Source: Pholiota molesta
Taxonomy: Eukaryota; Basidiomycota; Agaricomycetes; Agaricales; Strophariaceae
NCBI GenBank assembly: GCA_014925825.1
Contig: JACGCK010000011.1
Coordinates: 558,001 to 622,000 of the forward strand
Length of the DNA stretch: 64,000 nucleotides
Reading direction: 5' to 3'
Made by a program: the position numbers and the translations under genes. The notes under the pieces were generated by a model that saw only the letters and a list, made by a program, of their open reading frames with translations, was not told the origin of the DNA and made no database searches. Shown piece by piece: positions 1 to 11,279 of the stretch. Position 1 is the first letter of the stretch. Each line of letters starts with the position of its first letter.

Positions 1-15
1 GTATGCGCAGCTTGG

Positions 16-849
16 TTAGAATCCTTTGTCAAACTTTCCTTCCACGTAGAAGGTTTGAACGCGAGCGACAATGCTGCTTAAAGCAGCCAACCATGCGTTC
101 AATTCTTCGTTGAGCTTGTCCTGGGAGGCTGATGGACCGCCTTCAGGATCGGCAGCTAGCTTAGCGTAGAAATCGGCACGGTATGGGCATGCTTTCATAG
201 CGACCTGTGTTCAATCAAGCCAGATCAATCAAACGGCCACATTACGACTAAAGAATGGAGACGAACGGCGAAGATTCCTTTAACCACAAAGTTGTGGAAT
301 TTCTTCAGGGTATTTTCATACGATTTGGTAAATGCGGCCGACAGTTCTTCTGATGCGTTGGCCTGTGCGTTTTGGAGCGCTTGACAGGTAAAGGAAAGTC
401 CACGAAGGAGCCAAAGAAGACCCTCTGTTGCAACGCGTTTCTTCTCGCCCTTTTCGTTCTCTACTAGCGACTCCAAGGTTTGAGACAGGGTGGGAGTAGC
501 CTCATATCTGGTTCGGACTTTCTGAATGATGTGTATAGCATCAGAAGTGGGATCCACATCTCCGATGTGACGACTCACAGTAATGTTGCCCTTCAAGTCG
601 CTTTGGACAACTGAGAATGCTGCTGATCCAAGGATATCTACAGAGCGATGAGAATGTTATACAAACGCAAGCTATATTACTTACCAAACAGTCCCACCAG
701 TCCATCGGCCGCTTCAAGGAATGTCACGGTATCAACGCCTGCGTCGGTGACGGGGACATCTGCAAAGGACTGATTGCCCGATCAATGTTTAGCCCCTAGG
801 CGTGATCTACTGTGTAACTGACCTTCACGGTTTCGAGATAAGGAGCCAT
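16..849 (-). CDS. Glycolipid transfer protein (GLTP / HET-C2 family)
   Basis: Small cytosolic protein that moves glycosphingolipids between membranes; the fungal homologue HET-C2 acts in heterokaryon incompatibility in Podospora. The first exon starts at the ATG at 849 (MAPYLETVK) and is followed by short GT-AG introns. Joined exons show the GLTP fold in order: DVPVTDAG near the N-terminus, the sugar-recognition motif DLKGNIT then KVR across the 522-578 intron (Asp, Asn and Lys positions kept), GLLWLLRGL with the stacking Trp, KKFHNFVV with the conserved His, and MKACPYRADFY after a further intron near 198-270. Stop is at 16-18. Total about 200 residues, the normal GLTP length, with no frame break. 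Whether it acts in incompatibility here is not shown by the sequence. Confidence 0.93.
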
Positions 850-1115
850 GGGTCGATAGAAGGAAGAGAGGTAAGAATGGGTTCGTTGAGTAGGTTGTGG
901 AAGGAAGAACGCCTGTCAGCAGTGTGTTGGCCGTCGACAGATCACAACGACGATCATGAGCTGCTAGGGTAATCGCGATGATCCTTGATTGGATCTTATC
1001 TTATCTACAAAGTGTAGCACGCAAGATTGCGTTTTCTTCATCCTCGAACATCAGCTGCCTTTTCTACAACTTCTCTGGCACATACCAGCACCACTTCTGA
1101 CAGGTCCCCTTCACA

Positions 1116-1892
1116 ATGCCTCATGCAGATTCAGCGCTAGTACCAGAAAGGTTTGTTCTTATTCGACTTCTCATTCTTTGCGTACTGATCGCCAAACTTA
1201 TTCAGCATCCAAACGAAAGCAGAGTTCTGGCAACATGTACATTTCCAGATAGAATCTTTATTAGACGGTCAGCGACACTGGGTACGCCTGCCGTTTGCAA
1301 GTTCTTCGAGATTAAGTTGCCGACGGGTATGATAGATATCAAATCTTGCAAATGCGTCCAGCGTTATCTTCAATTCGCTGCTGGCCTTCCCAAAATTCTT
1401 TGGAAGGTCCGATAAAGCAGTGAACTGGTGCGGTAAATAAATTCCAAATATCGGTATGCATCTTTAGCCAACTGTTTTCCATCCAGGATTTTATATCCAT
1501 TCAAAATTCTTCCCCGTGCCTCGTCTGGGGTCAGCTACAACCGAGGATGTCGATCGCCTATTGCTAGGCCCCTTCTGCGGCAAACCTGCATGCCAATACA
1601 TCATGGTTGACCCTACAAAAGCACGCGGGTTTGCGCTGGCGCCTATCTTCAGCGACAAACATTGGTCATCGCCGACGTCGATTCGTATCCAGGACACATA
1701 GCCTGTGATGGAGATACGAAGAGCGAGATCGTCATTCCTCTTATCTTGGATGTCGGAGGTGAATCATATGCCCTCGGTGTCTTGGATTTGGATTGCCTTG
1801 CTCTGAACGGGTTCGATGACGAAGACAAAGTGGGCCTGAAAAATTACAACTTACTAGTAATGGATGCGATTGGTGACAAGATCCAACTATAG
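1116..1892 (+). CDS. Free methionine-R-sulfoxide reductase (GAF-domain fRMsr), one apparent frameshift
   Basis: Reduces free L-methionine-R-sulfoxide in oxidative-stress repair (yeast YKL069W family). Four exons: 1116-1150, 1206-1281, 1336-1432, 1487-1892. The joined protein runs MPHADSALVPE, then TKAEFWQHVHFQIESLLDGQ, SNLANASSVIFNSLLAFP, VNWCGFY, GPFCGKPACQ, RGVCAGAYLQRQTLV and PGHIACDGDTKSEIV. These carry the three family cysteines (ACQ, VCA, IACD). The frame breaks at 1627-1629: CGC GGG TTT needs a fourth G to read R-G-V-C. Both sides are strongly conserved, so this looks like a one-base consensus deletion and not decay. The stop lies 9 bp from the stop of the convergent CysRS gene. Confidence 0.9.
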
Positions 1893-1901
1893 TATGAGAT
1901 A

Positions 1902-4900
1902 TTAACGACGAGATAAGCTAGGCGTATTGTCTTTTTGCCATGCCAGAAACTCTTCATGAAGCTTCGCCTGATTCGCGTGCTCTTTTTGGACTTTCTTAGA
2001 TTGGTTCTTCGTCAACTCCTTGCCTTCACCATCCGTCAATGGTAGACCCTGTTCATTCCACGAGCCGTATGTTCCTTCCGGGACGTTGGGTGGTTTAAAC
2101 ATATCTTGTGGGGAGACTCTTCCCTTTTCGATCTTCGCCAGGCGTTTCTGTCGTTCAGCTTCCACAGATGCCGCTTTTTTGGCCGCTTTGGCTTCGGCAA
2201 TGGCGCGTTTTTCTTCCCTGGCCTTGATCAACTCGGCAGGAGGACTAATTTTACGAGCGCTTTTCCGTCTAAAAATGAAACGATCAATGACGCCCAGCAA
2301 GAATGCAAGTTCCGGATCTACCTTCTTGGTCGTCCAAGGCCACTCCAAGAGGTACAAGATCGAATCTCTTAGCTTATCGCAAAGAGCAAGAATATCCTTG
2401 AGCGCTGTATCCCCTTTGGCCATTGCTAATTGCGAACATTGTCACGGAATGAAGAAAGCGTCCGCAAATAGGGCATCAACGTTTCTTCTCGCTAAGTATA
2501 CCACGGTAAGTTTGATAGCTTGGTTGGATTGGCATGATGAACAACGTACGTTGGCATTGCCTCCAGTTTCGTCTACCTGACCCCATCCAATTTGTCTCGT
2601 CTCGCCTTCGCCCAGTCCAAACATGCGTAACATATCGCCTACCCACCGAGCGATGTTCTCAACCAAACCAACATTAAGTGCCTTCCCGCGAGAGTTGATA
2701 TACACGTTCGTTTTCGATATCAGATCCCGCAGGACATCAATAGCCGCTGGTGTGTTGAACGAATCACACAAGGCCACTCTGAAAGCAGTTTGGGCTTGAT
2801 AGAGACTGACCATTTGTTAGCTTATAGGTGGGAAAACGTGGTGCTACATTACCTGGACAGCAGATCTTGTTCTGATTGTTCAAAATGATGAACCCATCGG
2901 ATGCCATACCCTCCCCATGTGCTTGGTTGACAAGCGCCTTCACTGTAGTGAAAAAATTCTGCAAGGGGATATCCAAATCATGAGAAAGAGACAGAAAAGA
3001 CATGTTGTCTACTCACGTTTATCGTCGCTTCCAGATTTCGAACTTCGCCAGTCATCAAAGATTCGGAAAATCTACTTTCGCATTCCACAGCTGCGTTAAA
3101 AATGCAAGTCGTAACTGTCTCGCTGTAAATTTCTCAAGGATTTCCTGATATCCATCAGATTTCAATAGGTACCTGGGTGAGGGAGAAAAGATACAAACCT
3201 CGATGGTGATAAAATTCTTGAGAGATTTACTCATTTTCAGGCCTTCATATGTAGGTGACCCGTATGGATGAAGTAGTTGACCCAAGAGTTGCAATTATGG
3301 TACGCCTAGGATTCCGGAACGTCAATCCGTAAATATCCTCTTCTTGGCTGTACACTCACCTCGGACTGCGCCATCTCATTATCATGATGCGGAAATGCCA
3401 AATCAATTCCTCCGGAATGGATTCCATATTGTCGCCAAAGATGGCGCTTGCCATGACGGAGCATTCAATATGCCAACCTGGACGACCTGGACCCCAGGGA
3501 GAAGGCCATGATGGTTCTCCCGGTTTTGACGCTTTCCAGAGCGCGAAATCAGCGGTTGATCGTCTTCCAGTTTTGCTTGCGAGGAACCTGATATATTTAG
3601 ATAAGATAAAATAATCATATTCCGAATATACTGACCTTCTCCTCCTTCTAATAGATCACGGTTTCCAGTACTCCACGGCTCCAATTGGCATAATCGTGAT
3701 TTTCGGACTGGCCGAATCCTATGGTGTTGAAGTACACGCTGCCTTCGGCTTCGTAGGCATAGCCATTGGATATAATTTTTTCCACAAATGCGACGATCTC
3801 GGGCACGTACTCAGTTACCCGAGTTACAATATCAGGATCTCGCACGCGCAATCGAGCCATGTCTTCAAAGAATTTGCCTTCCCAGTAAGCGGCCAGTTTC
3901 CTCGATATAGCAGGGTCGGTTACAGTTGACTTATACTAACAATAGTTTGAGTATTAGGCCTCGGTGGTCATGAAGTTCGAACATACTTGTGCATCCAAGA
4001 AAATAGAAAGTATGTCTTTTGATTCATCGATCAATCGATGAGCAGTTTCCGCGCTGGTGTTTCCTTTTTCTAGTTCGGACTGCGCGGAGGCTATCGCATC
4101 TAGGGTACGTCGCTTCAGAAAGGCAATGGATTTGAATCGATCATCATCCCACGTAACATTCGATAGACTTACTGCAGAAGTATAATACATGTCAAACTTC
4201 TCGTCTCTCTTCAAACATTCCTGTTTCCATTCCAAACTCTGATAGAGGCCATTGATTTGGGACCAAGCAGCTTCCTCTGTTCCTTCTGTTGCCTTGATAT
4301 TTTCAGGGACTCCTTTGCTGACGCGTGTCCTAACATAGTTCTTCCATGCATCGTTGACATTGGCCAATAGTGTTTGAGTGAGGGATTGCGTCTGTAACCT
4401 AAAATTCTCCAAAAGGTGATTCTGACGCGCTCGTTCGATGATCTGATCATTTGTTAGATGCTATTCTTTCAACACAAAGAATACCGCCCACCTTATCATC
4501 AATATCGGTCACATTCATTACAAAATGAACATCATAACCAAAGTAATCTGTCATGATCCTTCTCAGAATATCTTGCGTCACATAGTTCCTACGCAAAATA
4601 GTCAGACAATAAATAAGTCATAATTCCTATAGACGCACCTTGCATGCCCCATATGTGAAGCATCGTAGACCGTAGGACCGCAATTGTACCATTTTACATG
4701 GCGTCCATTACGAGGAACAAACTCATTCTAAAGAAGTATAAGATCGATAGTCATTGGAAGCATAAGGGGGCTTCAACCTTCGTCCTAGTCAATGAGTTGT
4801 AGACTCGAAGTACGGGTTCTTCTGTTTGCTTTTCCGGAATCGACCACGGAGGTTGTTGAAGAGACATAGTTGAAAATGTGGATGATCTTAGATTTCGATA

Positions 4901-4975
4901 GCGAGGGAGACTCTGCAAGAGGTGACGTGTCGGACGAACTCTGAAGTGAACGGCTATACAGGTCTTCAAGATCAT
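1902..4975 (-). CDS. Cysteinyl-tRNA synthetase (CysRS)
   Basis: Class I synthetase charging tRNA-Cys, spread over many short exons. Visible in order: [20 protein letters not shown] with the first zinc Cys and the HIGH-type motif; DIDDK; an insert near 3954-4412; [27 protein letters not shown] with the second zinc Cys; [24 protein letters not shown] (KMSKS loop); and a Lys/Glu/Ala-rich C-terminal extension typical of eukaryotic CysRS ending at 1902. Around 3422-3426 the frame must shift by one base to reach the [13 protein letters not shown] block, an apparent one-base deletion. The first ATG at 4975 gives an Arg/Ser/Leu-rich leader like a mitochondrial presequence; a second in-frame ATG at 4867 (MSLQQPPW) would give the cytosolic form. 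Confidence 0.93.
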
Positions 4976-7900
4976 GAAGAGACCTGTTTTTACTTCATTG
5001 TCAGTTAAATTGAGTCAGTTCGCATTAACCACGTATTGATGGATCACATGACTATAATCTAATCTAATCGACATACGTATCATTGGGCGTTTTGCCGCTA
5101 GTGGTGCGATGATCATGAGCGCTAATTGAAAGATTGATGCCGATATGCGAATATGAAGTGTGCAGAAAACCGTTTTTCGTTGATCTATACCCAAAAAAAA
5201 AAGCAAATAAGTTGAAGTATTGAGCTAAGTACTTATGTACAATCTTGACTCTGTGCACAGGAGAGAAATTGCGGCATCAATATGTCAGCGTCGTTAGAAA
5301 AGACGAGAGGTACGCTCAATTTCTGAATAACAACTACTTCCCTGTTTGGTTCATGATGCATAACGGACTTGCACATTCACAATCGGTTCATGTACTCGTG
5401 AGAGCTACCAGTCTTCCCCACGGCGTTTGAAAGTAGTGCACTTGTCAAATCAAAGAGATAAGGATGATAAGAAATAATTAGCTAGACACAAAGGTGGCCT
5501 GTAATTATCCTTCATCACCCGGGCCCAGTGATCTCTCAATTTATCTCATTCACGTTTGAGCCCTCAATTTAGATGAACACTTCCGGCTCCTCAAAGCGAG
5601 TCAACTGGATTCAGCTCAGCCCCTGCACCTTGTACATTTTTATACCTTATCAATAAATATGTAGGCATGCTAGGAAACAAGTTAGATTGTTTTGTCAAAT
5701 TCAGCTTCACACCTTCAGCGCTTTCACTAGGAGATCAGAAAAGTCGTTCCCAAAAAGCTACTAGCGTAGTCTTGATGATATTCTAGATCGATACTTCCCA
5801 ATGTCCCCGGCGGCGACGCAATGTTATGCGTCACAGAAGTGCCTTCTTGCGCGAGTAATATTTTGCCGATGCCCCGCGTGCCACCTTTTTGCACACCACG
5901 AATTTTTCTGACATGAGAAATTCCTCGGAAGGCTGACGTCTACGTGGGCGCACATCCTCTGCTGTGACTCGTGGAACATGTTTCGCATCCGTGTGTAGCG
6001 CATTCAAGAAGCCACTCTCCACGCGGACTTTTAAAGTGACCGCGAATGCGTGTTTATTCTTCTACAGAATTGGAATCTCCTGAAGCGAATTGACACTCGC
6101 CTTTTCGAGTGCTATTTTGTAGGCATACTTATCAGTAGGACCTAGAGCCTAGCGATCGACGAATAATTGTATCAATCAAGCTTTGTATCCTACCAGCGCT
6201 CAAGGAAATCTTTGTTTTTCGTTGATCGACTGTTATTGTTTGACTATCATATTAAATAAGAGCATTTTCTTCAAACCCATCCGTGAGATGTTTAAGTAGC
6301 TTTAGGACTGAATTTTTATACCGTTAACGACGTACTTATTTCTCAACCGTTGCATCATGATCATAGACGATCATCAAGCCCAGCGATACTCACAGCCTCA
6401 TCAAATGATGTTTTCATCTATCCACACAAAAGAAATCCAAGCAGAGAAACGTACATTCATGATTGCAGGCCTACGAGGAGTGAATATTCAATCAGCGACG
6501 TGATCATTGTGATCAAGCAACTTAGATCGCAACATTGCATAGATTCTGTCAAGCAATGTTAAACACAGAACGGAGACATGCCTCTAAAGCGACCCTGCTC
6601 TGTTAGATTGACAGGGAGAGTCTTCGTGCTGATTACCTCCAGGTCTATGTATTGTATGTTCGTGGTAGATGGTCAGTCCTTGATTATTTTCAAAGCATCA
6701 GGCTGATCAGTTTCCGAAACAACTTGAAGTTAGCGGATTCCAAAGATCGCTTTTGTCTGTGTACTGTCCTATGTAGTTCTTCCATTTTGATAAACTCTGA
6801 TCTACTCCTGTGACGGACATGACCTGCCTCTTGCAGTCAGTCCTTCGTCGGATGTTCCCGTGCAGTGGGTCATTAAGGACTTTTGGATCTCAAAATCTTG
6901 AATCAGCATGCTCATGCTCTACCACCATGCCTCGGTTAAGTCGGACAGCGAGCGCTGATGTCACGATTCTATTATACTTCCGCAGTGCGGCCCTCTGATT
7001 TTTTCCTACAGCATAAGGTAATAACCACGGATTAGGGCAAGTGGCATGGCAGGTTTGCGCAGTATTGAGGAATATTTCCTGATTAAAAACCTTGAATATC
7101 AAGAGAGCGGCCTAGGATCAGTCTGATATGAGCCATTCTATGTACATCACTCCTCAACATACTTTTAGTAAAGATCAGTCATACATACTTATTACTTAAC
7201 CAATTCTGACCTCCATCGCACAAGGCCGCTGTGCTAAAAATAGCTTGGCGAGAAGCTGTGTTTAATCTGCCTAATTTGGCGTCAATGTGCGTTGAGTTAG
7301 GACTCAATGTCAGAAAGAAGACGGGGCTAGGGGCTTTGCGGAAGGTGTCTTGAAGTCTTATCCTCAGCATCATAAGCAAAATATTACACCGAGGGATGAA
7401 CATCGCTTGGACATAAAGTTTGAATCTGATTCTCCTTAAATGGAATGGGCCTTTCGGTATGGCATGTATCCATTCTACACGTTGTACTTACAGCTAAGGG
7501 ATACCAGAAAAAGACTAAACCAGTGCACGTATACCATCATTGTTTGACTTGTCTGAGGACCCACCTGGGACCCACACACAGTTGTTCGGAATCCATGACT
7601 GCCACCGAGACTATTCACCGCCTTTGGATTCCGAATCCACAAAGGTTCTGATGCATTGCCATCCTCATTGCATTTGTGATAACAATTCGGCCAATGTTGT
7701 GATTGGAGTTCTATGAGTCAGATAATCCGAAATCCGAAACAGGATACTCCTGGGTTGCTCAGCTTCTGTGGGTACAATGATCTTTCCATACTTACAATCA
7801 AATACTTATCTGTTGGGGAATAACAGCCACCAATGCCAAATTGTGATAAGTCTTTCGCTTGGCTTTCGCTTGGAGCTTGCAGGCACGGCCCTGCGTATTT

Positions 7901-8264
7901 CTTACAGCATGGCGGCGGCGGCGGCCAATCCAATACTTATAACCTTATAAGGCTTGAAAGCTCTATGAACCATCACTCTATCCATCGTTTATCCTCGCGA
8001 GCGTCTATATGTTCTTTGTTTTGATGCTCTGAAGAACTCATCAAATTCATCCATCAGTGGACACTCCACAGAAGGTGATAGGTTCTCATAGCAGTACTTA
8101 CCTACGTTCGAAGAAGGTTACTAATACAGGCGCTAGATCCCCTGTCAATTTTCTATAAAGGATCAACAAGAAACCGACTTTCCATTTCTCCAGACTTCTC
8201 CAACTTGCTCCCCCGTATTCCTTCAGTCTTCCTTTACCCCCCACCCTCCCTCAACACCCAAGAT
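4976..8264. other. Gene-poor region upstream of WOPR gene 1
   Basis: No open frame longer than about 75 codons on either strand resembles a protein, and no tRNA is recognisable. The stretch is AT-rich, with small local repeats such as a tandem 11-mer CTTTCGCTTGG near 7852-7873 and a GGC run near 7911-7923. The left end holds the CysRS promoter, the right end the promoter and leader of the first WOPR gene. Long upstream regions are common for WOPR-family master regulators, so regulatory DNA is a reasonable inference, but no specific site is proven. Confidence 0.5.
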
Positions 8265-9369
8265 ATGCAACAACCAACATGCGTAGGCTTGCGCGTCAGG
8301 ACCACCGCTGACGCTCATGTTATATTTCATGCGGTCCACGAAGGTCTCCTCCGAATGATTACGCGCCGACTAGACACCGAGGAGCGCCGCGCGATATCTT
8401 CAGGCTCTGTCTACGTCTGGGAGGAGCGTGGCGCCAACGCTGAGGCAGCCGGGGTGAGTAGCTATCTTTCCAAGCTGGCGCCGCGTTCGTCGTGTTGACC
8501 CGTAGACCTTAGATGGGCATTGAGCGTTGGACCGATTCTATCCAGTGGGGTCCCAGTCGTGTGAGAGATGTGAGCATAATGATTCTTTGTTTCGGACGGC
8601 GTTTTGCTGACAGCGACATTATCTTATCAAGGAATTCTTATTTTACGCAGAGAAAAGGGAGACACAAGGAGAAGGGGATCAGACAACATCGGATTCCTCA
8701 GAAACGACGTCGGTCTATGTTTATCATTCAATGAAAACTTTGATGCTGATTGACTACATTATTCCACCTGCTAGAACCCATAGGCGACGAGGATATTTTA
8801 GACAGCGTCTAACAAAGCAAACTTATTCCGTCTTCGTCGAAACGCCCAGAGGACGGCGAAAGTGGCATATGAGTACGTCCACGCGGTTCATCTTTTACCC
8901 TTCAGAGGGATCATCGCCTTTTGGATATCTCTGCTCACTGTTATTCTCCCATGTCATCCTTTTCTAGTCGCTTATTTTGTACCAGACACCGTCCAGTCAC
9001 TTCAAACGATCGATGACCACCCCTTTCTCGCAACACTCCGAATACCATCGGCAAGTACACAAGCGCCCGAATTACAAGGCGGCCTCCGCATATGCCGCCA
9101 CAATATACGCGAGGGTCTATTTCTCCTAATGTGCGCCTTCTTTTATGGTCAATGCCATTTTTGTCATAACCATCATTCAGGTTCCGTCCAACCCGTCCGG
9201 TTCCCTCACGCCGAGTAGGCCCCCACCGTACGGCGCCGCTACGCTAGCGCCTCTGGCCTACCTCAGCAGACTCCCTCCACCCCCACGCCATGTCCTAGAT
9301 GAGCAGGCGCTTATGTCGTTCTCAGCCACAATCACACCAACTCAGATCAAACACCGCTCGCATATGTAA
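8265..9369 (+). CDS. WOPR (Gti1/Pac2) transcription factor, copy 1, one apparent frameshift
   Basis: DNA-binding regulator of the Wor1/Ryp1/Sge1/Gti1/Pac2 family, which controls morphology, development or virulence switches in fungi. The start MQQPTC opens directly into the WOPR domain: TADAHVIFHAVHEGLLRM, ITRRLDTEERRAISSGSVYV, WEERGANAEAAG, GIERWTDSIQWGPSRVRD, EFLFYAEK, LTKQTYSVFVETPRGRRKWH, then AYFVPDTVQSLQTIDDHP. Introns lie at about 8454-8512, 8570-8631, 8873-8967 and 9131-9180, with possibly one more inside about 8715-8790. Near 9049-9051 a missing G (TCGGCAAG for TCGGGCAAG) breaks the frame before GKYTSARITRR; the restored frame joins the last exon (VPSNPSGSLTPS onward). The C-terminal tail is short for the family. 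Confidence 0.88.
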
Positions 9370-11279
9370 AGGGGAATGGTTGTCTCCGCAGCGTAGAATC
9401 TTATATTTATCCTTTTGTAACTCTGTGAACTAGTCCATCTTCTCATCACCGCCTTTTCCAAGGTTCTTGACCCACAAACGACTATTCATAGACGCTTTGA
9501 GTTCGCTCTACACTTAAATAAGTCAAAGGACCACATGCGCTTGGGCAGGAGTTCGCTTGAAATCACTATTCACTATATCATTGACCCATTTGTAACATGT
9601 CTATTTACACCTGACATGGACAATTCACCCACATCTGATTAGAGGCGCTGTCACAGGCTCTGAGCTGATGCCTCCTTAAACTCATTTTTCACTCCCTATC
9701 ACCCGTAGGATGGCGCCGTTACACTGCCTATTCAAAGCTTTCTACTTATATCTCGCTGAGGCTATGAACCAAAGCTGTAACGGGCGCTCTTTGTCCACGA
9801 GCAACGCTGGATGTGGGAACGACATTGATACATATCTTAAATGCTGAAATTTAAGCAACAGAGTTCAGCATTTTAGGTGAGACGAGATCGGAATATTTGC
9901 CTACGGCTCACCGTTTCGGCTTTAGATCCTCCGCTCGAGTAGTATATCACGTAGTCAGTGCCAAGGTCACCGAGTTCAAACATAGAAAGATACGTGTAAG
10001 TATATACTTAGCCTTCTATCCAGCGATGTACATACCTCGGGCGAGATGGTGGCGGGGAACCAAGGCCAAGGTTAGGGATTGAATGGGAAGGTCCTCATGG
10101 GAGCTTGTCAAGACGATGCCAGCTCGCGAAAACATGGGTGCAGTCGCAGGCCCTACCGGAAAGTTTTGGGGTTCGAAGGTCGACGGGTTCACATCCGCAG
10201 AACCCTCGGAAAAACCCTCCACTTCCTGGCACTATACGTACGACAGACGAAAGGCCGAGTATGTCAAGGTTTATATTTGAAAGTCCTAGAATACCGGTGC
10301 CGAAGATACTGGAAGGTCGGAGAGTTGGTAACAGAGATTGGGTAACCGTGGGTCTTTGTTGGCTGCGTGTCTACACGCATTGATTGACATCGATAATCGC
10401 AAACTTCGCTTGCACTGTGACGGAAATGAGGTAGCATAATGCCGCTAGATTATGAGATCAACTCTAGAAACTGCAAGACCTCTCCCGGGGTGCCAGAGAG
10501 TACAATCATTATGTACGTGATTACATAGATTCACAGGAGCACGTCCGTCTTGGAGTTAGCAAAGAAGGATCCTGTTGTTTCAACTTGCACGGACAAGAAA
10601 ACCCTTATTGAGTGACCTTGATGACGTATCTGGATGAAAAAGCCACCAATCAAGACGTCCCGCAACATGGTATTCGACATCAGATGCCAGCGCATTTGGC
10701 AATGTGGCAGAAGCTGGGCAGAAGACTTGTGAAAAGCGGCGAACCGTGCACGAATCAGCATCCAAATAGGGGGACGGAGTACCCTCATCAAGAAATTCGA
10801 TGTCAGCGAAGGTAGAGAGTCGTGGCCGCGAATGTGAGAAGAGCAAGGCCCTCTGTGCGCCTGCTGCGGCCAATATACGAATGTCTAGTCTAGGATCGTC
10901 GTGTTGCCGCATCGTAGCCGCAAATCTGTAGTGATTCTATTCGAAGAAACGGAGTTCCCATCAGAATTCCGCCGAAGTGGCAGCAGCTGGCTAGCGAGTT
11001 GGATCATGGATGGGGCGGACTAAGGGATGGTGGTGAGGAAATGAAGGAAAGGAACGAGGGCAATAGAAGTATTTTTGTGGTGGCGGTATTGAAGAGATCT
11101 GCAAGTTGTGAATTTGAGTTGTAAGAAATTAGAGTTTGTGGATGAATCTCGATCGCTCAAAAAGGGACGATCTGATGAACAGGAATGGCGCTGATGCCAC
11201 CTCCCCACCCAATTTAACTTGGCTGCAAAATATATATTTCCCCACTTTCCCGCACACCAACTACCACACACTCCTCTGA
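9370..11279. other. Intergenic region between the two WOPR genes
   Basis: About 1.9 kb without a recognisable gene. Around 10079-10383 all three forward frames stay open for 65-92 codons and a 110-codon reverse frame covers 10580-10912, but none shows a known motif, convincing introns or a paralogue in the window. It probably holds the 3' end of WOPR copy 1 and the promoter of WOPR copy 2. Confidence 0.45.

Noticed and set aside
10079..10383. Three overlapping forward open frames of 65-92 codons
   Set aside because: All three frames being open points to base composition; no frame shows conserved motifs.
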